DNA of 24,276 nucleotides, from the NCBI RefSeq assembly GCF_037381185.1, contig NZ_JARRQY010000064.1, positions 1-24,276 of the forward strand. The letters are read 5' to 3'. This DNA comes from Acidihalobacter_A sp037381185. GTDB lineage: Bacteria; Pseudomonadota; Gammaproteobacteria; DSM-5130; Acidihalobacteraceae. The position numbers and the translations under genes were made by a program. Positions 7,493-14,358 of the stretch are shown here, one piece after another (positions within the stretch are counted from its first letter, which is position 1; each line of letters starts with the position of its first letter). Under the pieces are notes generated by a model. The model was not told the origin of the DNA. It saw only the letters and a list, made by a program, of their open reading frames with translations, and did no database searches.

Positions 7493-8437
7493 TTAGCCGG
7501 CGAAGGCGGCTTTCACGGCGTCGATCGCAGGCTGGCTGCCGTCTGCGGTGCGAACGCCTTCAAGCCATTTGGCGACTAGGCCTATGTGTCCCTTGATCCA
7601 GTCCTTGGCGACGGCATCGACGGGGGTCTTCTTGTAGCTGTAGTCGTAGATCCAGTGGCTCTGCGTCGCTGCGGGGACGATCATCTGGTGCAGGAATCGG
7701 GCTACGTTGGGCTGCCGCTTGATGAAGTCCGGATTCGCTGCAGTGTGTACCGTGCTGGTGCCGCCCCAGATGTTCTTGGGATCCTCCAGGTAGCGTAGCT
7801 TGTATTTGATGTTCATCCAGTGGGGCTTCCAGCCCAGAAAGGCGATCCACTCGTGTTTGTTGATGGCACGGCCGGCCTGACTCAGCATGCCTGCGGTGCT
7901 GGAGGGGACAAGCTCCCAGCCCTTCAGATCGTAGGTGTTCTTCTTGATGGCGGTTGCGACGATGCCGTTGCCGGCAGCACCGCTCTCGATGCCGTAGATC
8001 TTGCGGTCGAATTTCTGCGGATACTTGTGCAGATCCGCGATCGAGTGCACGCCGGCCTTCCAGACATATTCGGGAACGACGATGCTGTATTTGGCGTCGG
8101 CGATGTTGGTTGCGACGAGCTTGATCTTGCCCGATTTGAGCAGCGCGTTGACGGTGTCGCGCTCGGCCGGCAGCCAGATGCCGAGGTCGGCGTCCAGTTT
8201 TCCGCCGGCCACGCCTTGCAGACAAATGATCCAGCCAGCGCTGGTCGTGGATGTCGTGTAGCCCGCGGCGTCGAGCAATTGCCGGGCAACGGCGGTCTTG
8301 ACGGTGACGCCGGGCCAGGGCGGATTTCCGAATTTGACGGTCGTCGTTTCCGCTGCGGACGCGGCGGTACCTAGCGATAGGAAAAGTGCGATGGATAGTG
8401 ATATCGAAAGGAGTGTGCTGAAGGTTTTGAACCTCAT
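7493..8437 (-). CDS. ProX/OpuAC-type glycine betaine/choline ABC transporter binding protein
   Basis: This periplasmic ligand-binding protein has 314 residues. A Sec signal peptide spans about residues 1-28 (hydrophobic core LLSISLSIALFLSLG, cleavage near ASAAE). The mature part fits the OpuAC family: FGNPPWPGVTVKTAV, then LDADLGIWLP and LGWKPHWMN, with Trp residues of the kind that form the aromatic cage for quaternary amines. AAAGGA lies 7 nt before ATG 8437. No cognate permease or ATPase is in the window, so it is an orphan here and must borrow a transporter encoded elsewhere. Ligand choice (betaine, choline or carnitine) is not resolved. Confidence 0.88.
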   Translation of the reverse strand: MRFKTFSTLLSISLSIALFLSLGTAASAAETTTVKFGNPPWPGVTVKTAVARQLLDAAGYTTSTTSAGWIICLQGVAGGKLDADLGIWLPAERDTVNALLKSGKIKLVATNIADAKYSIVVPEYVWKAGVHSIADLHKYPQKFDRKIYGIESGAAGNGIVATAIKKNTYDLKGWELVPSSTAGMLSQAGRAINKHEWIAFLGWKPHWMNIKYKLRYLEDPKNIWGGTSTVHTAANPDFIKRQPNVARFLHQMIVPAATQSHWIYDYSYKKTPVDAVAKDWIKGHIGLVAKWLEGVRTADGSQPAIDAVKAAFAG

Positions 8438-8521
8438 GAATTAGTCCTTTTGTTTTCTCATGATTTGATGGGTTTTGTATAAAATATCAGTGATTTCAGT
8501 TAGTTATATTATGACATATTC

Positions 8522-8551
8522 AGTATACGTGTATTTGTATGCATAATTCAA
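8522..8551 (-). promoter_or_regulatory. Candidate sigma-70 promoter of the ProX-type gene
   Basis: On the minus strand TTGAAT (8546-8551) and TATACT (8522-8527) are separated by 18 bp. They lie about 85 bp upstream of the ProX-type start, in AT-rich DNA. This is a pattern match only. Confidence 0.35.
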
Positions 8552-8925
8552 AACAGGTCGTCCAAACAGAAGTGCTTCTGCATGCGTTCTTGGTATGCGG
8601 ATTTTTTATCCTCATGGAGGGTCTGGCTGCTTGATTCCTGGATAATTCGGTAGGAATTTTAAATTGAGAGTAATGTGATTCGAGATTTATTTTTGACGCG
8701 CTGGAAGTTTCTATAATGTGTTGTATTCATGGGTAAATATCCGAATATTTCTGCGCGCGACATGCGGCAGGATGAGCTTTGCATGACGGCGTTGTCGGAA
8801 TGCTTTTCACGATCGCTCGGGTGTGCCGGTACGCTGCATCGTCTGGCCCCAATTTTCGACGTGGGCGGCACGCGCAGCGTGGTAGGTGGCATGGGGGCTG
8901 TCGGAAGGTTCGCGGAGCAGTGAGC
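8552..8925. other. Long intergenic region, AT-rich on its left side
   Basis: The whole gap between the ProX-type gene and the cold-shock/DUF1294 gene is 488 bp. Its first 270 bp are clearly AT-richer than the flanks. A 64-codon plus-strand frame (8729-8923) has no recognisable product and no ribosome site. No riboswitch, RNA gene or repeat was recognised. It probably holds the promoters of both divergent genes. Confidence 0.4.
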
Positions 8926-9549
8926 GTGAAGGGGAAAATTTCCATCTGGAACGATGAGCGCGGATTCGGCTTCATTAGCCCCGAGGACGGAGGGGAGCGG
9001 GTCTTCGTGCATGCTCGGGCCTTGAAGCGGCAGGGCCGGCGTCCGGCGGTCGGCGACGCGGTGAGCTATGCGCTGGGTAAGGATCAGCGCGGCCGGCCGC
9101 GTGCGGAGCGCGTGGTGTTCGCAAACGGCGGCCCCCGCAAGGAGGCGCGTAGGTCGGGAAGTGCCTGGTCGTACTTTCTCGCCATGGCTTTTCTGGCGAT
9201 TGTCGGCGCCGCCGTTTGGAGTTCGGCACTTCCGCCGTTGGTGCTGGCCGTCTATCTCGCGGTCAGCGTGGTGACCTTTGCGGCGTACGCTTTGGACAAG
9301 TCGGCCGCGAGAAGAGGCGGTTGGCGTACCGCGGAAAGCAGGCTGCACCTTCTGGCCCTGCTGGGCGGCTGGCCGGGCGCTTTGATGGCGCAGGCGACGC
9401 TGCGCCACAAATCCAGGAAACAGCCTTTCCGCACGGTGTTCTGGGGGACGGTGGTGCTGAACGGCGCCTTTTTCGTATGGCTGTTCACGCCATGGGCGCA
9501 GGATTTGCTGCGGTTGGCGAACGCGGCCGCTCAGCCGCTACTGCATTAA
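8926..9549 (+). CDS. Cold-shock domain/DUF1294 membrane protein
   Basis: This two-domain protein has about 207 residues. The N-terminal cold-shock (OB-fold) domain, about residues 1-65, shows the RNA-binding motifs ERGFGFISP and VFVHARAL. After a basic linker come hydrophobic segments and a DUF1294 domain with its hallmark YALDKSAARRGGWRTAE, then LLGGWPGAL and the basic KSRKQPFR before a last membrane segment. The fusion is a known bacterial architecture of unknown function, presumably a membrane protein with a cytoplasmic nucleic-acid-binding head. I chose GTG 8926 because GGAG lies 8 nt upstream. GTG 8920 is the in-frame alternative, but its spacing is too short. Confidence 0.85.
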   Translation: MKGKISIWNDERGFGFISPEDGGERVFVHARALKRQGRRPAVGDAVSYALGKDQRGRPRAERVVFANGGPRKEARRSGSAWSYFLAMAFLAIVGAAVWSSALPPLVLAVYLAVSVVTFAAYALDKSAARRGGWRTAESRLHLLALLGGWPGALMAQATLRHKSRKQPFRTVFWGTVVLNGAFFVWLFTPWAQDLLRLANAAAQPLLH

Positions 9550-9569
9550 GCGGTTATCTCTCATAAACA

Positions 9570-9594
9570 GTGGGAACCGCGCCGCGGCTCCCAC
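9570..9594 (-). terminator. Hairpin after upp
   Basis: GTGGGAACCGCG (9570-9581) pairs with CGCGGCTCCCAC (9583-9594). The single mismatch is a G-U wobble when transcribed from the minus strand, so the hairpin suits upp better than the convergent DUF1294 gene. It starts 8 bp beyond the upp stop. There is no long U run. Confidence 0.6.
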
Positions 9595-9601
9595 AGGCCT
9601 C

Positions 9602-10246
9602 TTACTTCGTGCCGAACAGCCGGTCGCCGGCGTCGCCCAGGCCGGGCACGATGTAGGCGTCGTCGTTCAGATGGTCGTCCAGCGCGGCGGTGTAGACCGG
9701 CACCTCCGGATGTGCTTCCTGGAAGACCTTGATCCCTTCGGGGGCGGCGACCAGGGCGAGGAAGCGAATGTTCGAGTCGGGTACGCCGTGGCGGTTGAGC
9801 ACGTCGACCGCATAGGCGGCGGAGTGGCCGGTTGCGAGCATGGGGTCGACGAGAATGAACAGGCGACCCTGGGGTTCGGGCAGCTTGACCATGTATTCGA
9901 CCGGCCGCTTGGTCTCGTGATCGCGGTACAGGCCGATGTGGCCTTCGCGGGCCGACGGCATGAGTTCCTGCAGGCCGCTGGCCATGCCCAGGCCGGCGCG
10001 CAGGATGGAGACGATGACGACCTTCTTGCCCTGGATCTGCGGGGCTTCCATCTCGGTGATCGGCGTCTGGATCGTCTTGTGCTCCAGCGGCAGGTCGCGG
10101 GTGACCTCGTAGCCCATGAGCAGGGCGATTTCCCTGAGCAGGCGGCGGAACTGGTTGGTGGATATGCCTTCCTGCCGCGCCAGCGTGAGTTTGTGCTGGA
10201 TCAGCGGGTGGTCGAGAACATGCAGGTTTGGAAAAGCGTCGGACAC
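9602..10246 (-). CDS. upp: Uracil phosphoribosyltransferase
   Basis: This cytoplasmic pyrimidine-salvage enzyme converts uracil and PRPP to UMP and pyrophosphate. At 214 residues it is close to the usual 208. Visible hallmarks are the N-terminal HPLIQHKLTLAR, IVSILRAGLGM (78-88), the PRPP-binding loop FILVDPMLATGHSA (130-143) and the C-terminal uracil-binding region PGLGDAGDRLFGTK. The start is GTG 10246 with a weak GAG site 9 nt upstream. It lies 110 bp after the ABC binding-protein gene, behind a hairpin, so it may have its own promoter. Its position next to nucleobase-type uptake genes fits a salvage role. Confidence 0.97.
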   Translation of the reverse strand: MSDAFPNLHVLDHPLIQHKLTLARQEGISTNQFRRLLREIALLMGYEVTRDLPLEHKTIQTPITEMEAPQIQGKKVVIVSILRAGLGMASGLQELMPSAREGHIGLYRDHETKRPVEYMVKLPEPQGRLFILVDPMLATGHSAAYAVDVLNRHGVPDSNIRFLALVAAPEGIKVFQEAHPEVPVYTAALDDHLNDDAYIVPGLGDAGDRLFGTK

Positions 10247-10286
10247 GGTGAATATCTCGTCGTTTGAATCTGGTCAAAATATTTTA

Positions 10287-10307
10287 GCCGGCCCGAAAGA
10301 GGCCGGC
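10287..10307 (-). terminator. Hairpin between the ABC binding-protein gene and upp
   Basis: GCCGGCC (10287-10293) and GGCCGGC (10301-10307) form a perfect 7-bp stem with a 7-nt loop. Read on the minus strand it is followed by TAAAATATTTTG, a T/A-rich tail, so it is a reasonable intrinsic terminator for the binding-protein transcript. Confidence 0.65.
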
Positions 10308-10356
10308 CGGGGCCGCGCAGCGCGCCGCATGGGCAGTGCGCTGCACAGAGGCCGGA

Positions 10357-11454
10357 TCAGGCCTTCCAGGACACGGTCTTGCCCGTGGCCATCTCCCAGA
10401 CGCTCCAGTCGGCAACGGTCTTGGGCGGAGCCTTCTTGAGCACGCCCAGCGAGCTGAGCAGGGCGATGTTGTTGTCCAGGCCGCTCTTCTCCAGCAGTCC
10501 CGCCTTGCCGTCCAGCGTCGGGCCGGCTTCGTAGAGCTTGGCGCAGTGCTCCATCATCCAGGTCTGGTGCTTGAGGCCGCTGGCATTCTTGCCGGCTCCC
10601 TTGCAGTACGAGCCGCACTGCGACAGCACGGCCTTGACCGCTTCGGCTTGGTGTTTGACGGCGTAGTCCCAGCCTTTGAGCGTGGCGCGCAGTACGCGGG
10701 CGCCGACTTCCTTGCCGCTCAGGCCGCTGCCCTTGAAGTTCTTCTCGCCCAGCACGCGCGGGGTGGTGAACATCAGATCCTCGAGTAGGTTGATGCCGTA
10801 GTCGGGTAGCCAGAACACGTCCAGGGTGTCGAGCGGGTAGCCCATCTGCACCACCAGATCCAGCTCGTTGTAGGTCATGGTGGAGACGACCTGCGCCTTG
10901 TCGGGGAACACCAGCTTGGGATCGAAGCCGTAGGTGATGAGTTTGACGTCGGGCTTGCCGATACCGGATTCCAGCGAGGTGGTGAGGCCGTATTTCTTGA
11001 AGAAGGCCAGCGCCGGCTGTGCGTTGTAGCCGGGCCAGATGCCGATGGTGTGGCCCTTGAAGTCGGCGGGGGTCTTGATGCCCAGTTTCTTCTCGGTGGT
11101 GAAGGCGAAACCGGACTTCTGGAAGATCTGCGCGATCTCCACCACCGGCAGGCCGTTCACCGAGGCGGTGAGCAGGTCGGTGATCCAGGTGGTGCCGAAG
11201 TCGGCGGCGCCGGCGACCACGGTCTGGATCGGCGACTGCTGCCCGATGGGTAGCAGGCTCACGTCCAGGCCCTCGGCTTCGTAGTAGCCCTTGGCCTTGG
11301 CAATGTAGTAGCCGGCGAACTGCGCCTGCGGGAACCACTTGAGCTGCAGGTTGACCGGCACCAGGCCGGCGGCGCTGCCGATGCGCGGCAGGGACGAACC
11401 GGCAGCGGCCAGCGTGCTGGCGCCGAGCGCCTTGAGAAAATCGCGACGTTGCAT
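10357..11454 (-). CDS. NMT1/THI5-like ABC transporter substrate-binding protein
   Basis: This periplasmic binding protein has 365 residues. The N-terminus MQRRDFLKALGASTLAAAGS is a signal sequence with an RRDFLK motif, suggesting Tat export. The mature protein opens with VNLQLKWFPQAQFAGYYIAK and GYYEAEGLDVSLLP, characteristic of the NMT1/THI5 (ThiY/SsuA-like) family, followed by VVAGAADFGTTW and GHTIGIWPGYNAQPAL. Family members bind pyrimidine precursors of thiamine, sulfonates, nitrate or pyrimidines. AGGGGG lies 8 nt before ATG 11454. It follows the permease genes after 178 bp with an intervening hairpin. The surrounding NCS1 permease, deaminase and upp genes favour a heterocyclic ligand, which is inference. 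Confidence 0.92.
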   Translation of the reverse strand: MQRRDFLKALGASTLAAAGSSLPRIGSAAGLVPVNLQLKWFPQAQFAGYYIAKAKGYYEAEGLDVSLLPIGQQSPIQTVVAGAADFGTTWITDLLTASVNGLPVVEIAQIFQKSGFAFTTEKKLGIKTPADFKGHTIGIWPGYNAQPALAFFKKYGLTTSLESGIGKPDVKLITYGFDPKLVFPDKAQVVSTMTYNELDLVVQMGYPLDTLDVFWLPDYGINLLEDLMFTTPRVLGEKNFKGSGLSGKEVGARVLRATLKGWDYAVKHQAEAVKAVLSQCGSYCKGAGKNASGLKHQTWMMEHCAKLYEAGPTLDGKAGLLEKSGLDNNIALLSSLGVLKKAPPKTVADWSVWEMATGKTVSWKA

Positions 11455-11535
11455 CGTAAAACCCCCTACGTGACGGTTGAGACGGAGATGACTAACAGGT
11501 TGTCGTTATCGCTCAAGCGAGTGCGAGAGAAGGAA

Positions 11536-11592
11536 AAATCGGGCGAAGAAGCGCAGTTCACACTCGGTAAATGAGCATTCTGAGCCCGATTT
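11536..11592 (-). terminator. Attenuator-like hairpin between permease and binding-protein genes
   Basis: AAATCGGGC and GCCCGATTT (plus-strand positions 11536-11544 and 11584-11592) form a perfect 9-bp stem. Read on the minus strand, the second arm is followed directly by TT, giving a short T run. The 39-nt loop is long for an intrinsic terminator. It could partly uncouple the binding-protein gene from the permease genes. Confidence 0.45.
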
Positions 11593-11632
11593 CGACGCCC
11601 TATCGTGCCGCATGAGTAGATAACAACTCCTG

Positions 11633-12577
11633 TTAGCGCATGGACGGATGCCAGAACGTCAGCCTGCGCTCCAGCACCACGATCAGGGCGTAGAGCGCGA
11701 GACCGAGTACGGTGGTGTACAGGATCGCGGCCCAGACCAGCGGCATGTTGAACATGGACACTTCGAATTTGATGCGAAAGCCGAGCCCTTGACCCGGCGA
11801 GCCGAAGAACTCGCCGACGATGGCGCTGATCAGGGCCAGCGTCAGGTCGATCTTCAGTGCGGTGAACAGGAACGGCAGCGCGGCGGGCAGGCGCAGCGGC
11901 GCGAAGGTGCGCAGGCCTTCCAGGCCGTAGCTGCGCAGCAGGTCCAGCGATAGCGGCGAGGCCGACTGCATGCCGCGCACGCCGTTGATGACCGTCGGGA
12001 AGATGGTGACGACGGCGACCAGCAGGGCCTTGGAGCCCCAGCCGGTGCCGGCGGCGGCGACCGCCAGCGGCGCCATGGCCGGCACCGGCAGGCTGGCGAG
12101 CATCACCATGTACGGCAGCAGGCCGCGTTCGAAGAAGCGCACGCGCACGATCAGCACGGCCAGCGCCAGGCCGATGGCGATGCCCACGGCCATGCCGCTG
12201 AGGCTTTCCAGCACGAAGGTCTGCCAGCTGTCCTGCAGCAGCAGCGCGCGATCGGCCCAGGCGGCCTGGAACATCGCCAGCGGTGTGGGAATGAGGCCGC
12301 TGGGCACGCGGTGGATTTCCAGCAGCGCCTGGATCAGGGCGACTGCGAGCACGCCGCTGTAGAACGGCGGCAGCAGCGCGGCGAGCGGGTTGCGGCGCGT
12401 CGGGCCGCCGGCCAGCGGGCCGATGGCCAGGGCGCCGGCCAGACCGAGCAGCAGCGCGGGGGTGCCCGCCCAGGCCGGTGCCGGGCCGGACAGCGCCAGC
12501 AGCGCCGCCGTGCAGGCCAGCCAGATGCCGAAGGCGAGCGGCGGTTTGCGCAGCAATGTCAGTGTCTGGGAGACCAT
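11633..12577 (-). CDS. NitT/TauT-type ABC transporter permease (second of two)
   Basis: This inner-membrane permease has 314 residues and about six or more hydrophobic segments. It contains a BPD_transp_1-type domain and an EAA-like cytoplasmic loop around LLRSYGLEGLRTFAPLRLPAALPF that docks on the ATPase. IPTPLAMFQAAW and SLPVPAMAPLAVAAAGTGWG are typical of the SsuC/TauC/ThiX group. I start at ATG 12577, which overlaps the end of the preceding permease gene by 19 bp; the longer open frame upstream is only antisense or shadow sequence. Its N-terminal roughly 80 residues are extra hydrophobic segments that the first permease lacks. It most likely pairs with that permease as a heterodimer. Confidence 0.9.
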   Translation of the reverse strand: MVSQTLTLLRKPPLAFGIWLACTAALLALSGPAPAWAGTPALLLGLAGALAIGPLAGGPTRRNPLAALLPPFYSGVLAVALIQALLEIHRVPSGLIPTPLAMFQAAWADRALLLQDSWQTFVLESLSGMAVGIAIGLALAVLIVRVRFFERGLLPYMVMLASLPVPAMAPLAVAAAGTGWGSKALLVAVVTIFPTVINGVRGMQSASPLSLDLLRSYGLEGLRTFAPLRLPAALPFLFTALKIDLTLALISAIVGEFFGSPGQGLGFRIKFEVSMFNMPLVWAAILYTTVLGLALYALIVVLERRLTFWHPSMR

Positions 12578-13446
12578 GGCGTCACCACGCGTTCGAGCAG
12601 GGAGAGCAGCGCATAGAGCGCGATGCCGAGCAGGCCGGAGGCGGCCATGACCACCCACAGGCCGATGATGTCGCCGGCGTAATAGCGCGCCAGCAGCATG
12701 GCGCCGAGGCCGGAGAAGGTGACCGTCGACAGCTCGGCGACGATGGCGCCGACCAGCGCGCCGGCGGCGGCGACCTTGAGGTTGGTCATGATCAGCGGCA
12801 GCGCGACCGGCAGGCGCACGTGCCAGTACACGAACCAGGGTGAGGCGCAGTAGCTGCGCATCAGGTCCAGGCGCAGCGGATCGAGGCTGGCCAGGCCGCG
12901 CGCGACGCCCACGGTCAGCGCGAAGAAGGCGATATAGCCCGAAATCAGCGCCTTGGGCAGCAGGCCCTGCACGCCGAAGCGTCCCAGCAGCACCACCAGC
13001 ACCGGGGCCAGGGCGATGATGGGCACGTTCTGGCTGGCGACGATCCACGGCAGGGTGGCGCGCTCGAAGGGCCTGGAGAAGGCCAGCAGGGTACCCGTGA
13101 AGAACGAAACGAAGAGCGCCAGTAGCAGTCCGAGCAGGGTCTCCCAGCCGGTGTAGAGCGCGTTGAACAGCAGGCTGGATCGGCCCCACAGCGGATTGAG
13201 CATTTGCGCGGCGCCGTCGAGGAATTGCAGCGGTGCGGGCAGGATGGGGCTGTTCAGGGTGCTGGCACAGGCGTACAGGCCGGTGCAGCCGCCCTGGGCG
13301 AGTGCTTCGCGGGCCGCCGGCAGATTGACGAGGAAGGCGATTAAGGGCCACAGCAGCAGCATCGCCAGGCCGACCGCCGCGACCGGCCAGATGCCGATGA
13401 GGCGTTTAAGCGGCATGGCCGTTCCCGCCCCGGCCGCCGTGCTCAT
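12559..13446 (-). CDS. NitT/TauT-type ABC transporter permease (first of two)
   Basis: This inner-membrane permease has 295 residues. After an N-terminal membrane segment (about 13-40) comes a predicted periplasmic stretch with CTGLYACASTLNSPILPAP. The permease domain follows, with SQNVPIIALAPVLVVLLGRFG and an EAA-like loop at LMRSYCASPWFVYWHVRLPV. ATG 13446 overlaps the TGA of the ATPase gene (ATGA), indicating translational coupling. The sequence is clearly different from the downstream permease, so the transporter seems to have a heteromeric membrane part. Confidence 0.9.
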   Translation of the reverse strand: MSTAAGAGTAMPLKRLIGIWPVAAVGLAMLLLWPLIAFLVNLPAAREALAQGGCTGLYACASTLNSPILPAPLQFLDGAAQMLNPLWGRSSLLFNALYTGWETLLGLLLALFVSFFTGTLLAFSRPFERATLPWIVASQNVPIIALAPVLVVLLGRFGVQGLLPKALISGYIAFFALTVGVARGLASLDPLRLDLMRSYCASPWFVYWHVRLPVALPLIMTNLKVAAAGALVGAIVAELSTVTFSGLGAMLLARYYAGDIIGLWVVMAASGLLGIALYALLSLLERVVTPWSPRH

Positions 13447-14252
13447 ACGGCGTAGGCATCGCGCAGGCCTTCGTGTACTTCGTTGACCAGTTCGAAGAAG
13501 CGCGGCAGCGAGCGCGTCTCGAAGTTGCGTTCCCGGGGCAGGTCGACGTCCAGCACTCGGGTGATACCGCCGGGGTTGGCGCTCATCACCACGATACGCG
13601 TGGACAGGAACACCGCTTCGGCGATGGAATGGGTGACGAACACGGCCGTCTTGTGGGTGCGCAGCCACAGATCGTGCAGATCCTGGTTCATGCGCTCGCG
13701 GGTGATTTCGTCCAGTGCGCCGAAAGGCTCGTCCATGAACAGCAGTTCGGGGTCCAGCGCCAGGGCCCGGGCGATGGATACGCGCTGCTGCTGGCCACCG
13801 GAGAGCTGCCAGGGGTAGCGTCGCGCGGCTTCGGTCAGGCCGACTTGCTCCAGGCGTTCGAGCGCGGTTTTGCGGGCCTCGGCCTTGGGTCGGCCCATGA
13901 CCTGCAACGGCAGCATCACGTTGGCCAGCGCGCTGCGCCAGTCGAGCAGCGTGGGGGCCTGGAAGACGTAGCCGTAGAGCCGCGCCATGCGCGCCTCGCG
14001 CGGGCTCAGCCCGCCGACGCTGACCGAACCTTCGGTGATGCTTTCGAGGTCGGCGAGAATGCGCAGCAGCGTGGTCTTGCCGCAGCCGGAAGGGCCGATC
14101 AGCGAGACGAAATCGCCGCGATGGATGGTCAGATCGACCCCGGTCAGGGCCAGATGGCGCTCGGTGCCGCTGCCGTAGTGCTTGCCGAGGCCGCTTATGT
14201 CGACCAGTGGATGCGCGTCGGCGGACGGCGGCGATTCGGGGACAGCGCTCAT
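13443..14252 (-). CDS. NitT/TauT-type ABC transporter ATP-binding protein
   Basis: This cytoplasmic ATPase of 269 residues energises the transporter. It has Walker A GPSGCGKTT, a Q-loop at YVFQAPTLLDWR, the signature LSGGQQQR, Walker B LLFMDEPFGALDE and the H-loop in VFVTHSIAEA. These match the SsuB/TauB/ThiZ family closely. I take ATG 14252 (MSAVPES); an in-frame ATG at 14300 lies inside a hairpin and has no ribosome site. It is the first gene of the ABC set, 106 bp after the NCS1 permease gene, and its stop overlaps the next start. Confidence 0.94.
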   Translation of the reverse strand: MSAVPESPPSADAHPLVDISGLGKHYGSGTERHLALTGVDLTIHRGDFVSLIGPSGCGKTTLLRILADLESITEGSVSVGGLSPREARMARLYGYVFQAPTLLDWRSALANVMLPLQVMGRPKAEARKTALERLEQVGLTEAARRYPWQLSGGQQQRVSIARALALDPELLFMDEPFGALDEITRERMNQDLHDLWLRTHKTAVFVTHSIAEAVFLSTRIVVMSANPGGITRVLDVDLPRERNFETRSLPRFFELVNEVHEGLRDAYAV

Positions 14253-14290
14253 GCGGAAACTACCGAATTTTTCGAATCTGGAGGGAGGAA

Positions 14291-14320
14291 CGGGGCGCAT
14301 TGTATTGCAAATGCGCCCCG
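14291..14320 (-). terminator. Strong hairpin between the NCS1 permease and ABC genes
   Basis: CGGGGCGCATT (14291-14301) and AATGCGCCCCG (14310-14320) form a perfect 11-bp stem with an 8-nt loop. It lies 39 bp after the NCS1 stop and 39 bp before the ATPase start. There is no U tract on either strand. It may be a terminator, an mRNA-stabilising structure or a cis-regulatory hairpin setting unequal expression. Confidence 0.55.
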
Positions 14321-14358
14321 ATGTCGGTCTTTCGCGTCGAACTCGATCGAATTGCCGT

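Noticed and set aside
8659..9408. 249-codon minus-strand frame
   Set aside because: It is antisense to the cold-shock/DUF1294 gene and has no recognisable domain.
12578..13351. N-terminal extension giving a 572-residue permease frame
   Set aside because: It is an out-of-frame shadow of the first permease gene with arginine-rich nonsense sequence. The real start is ATG 12577.
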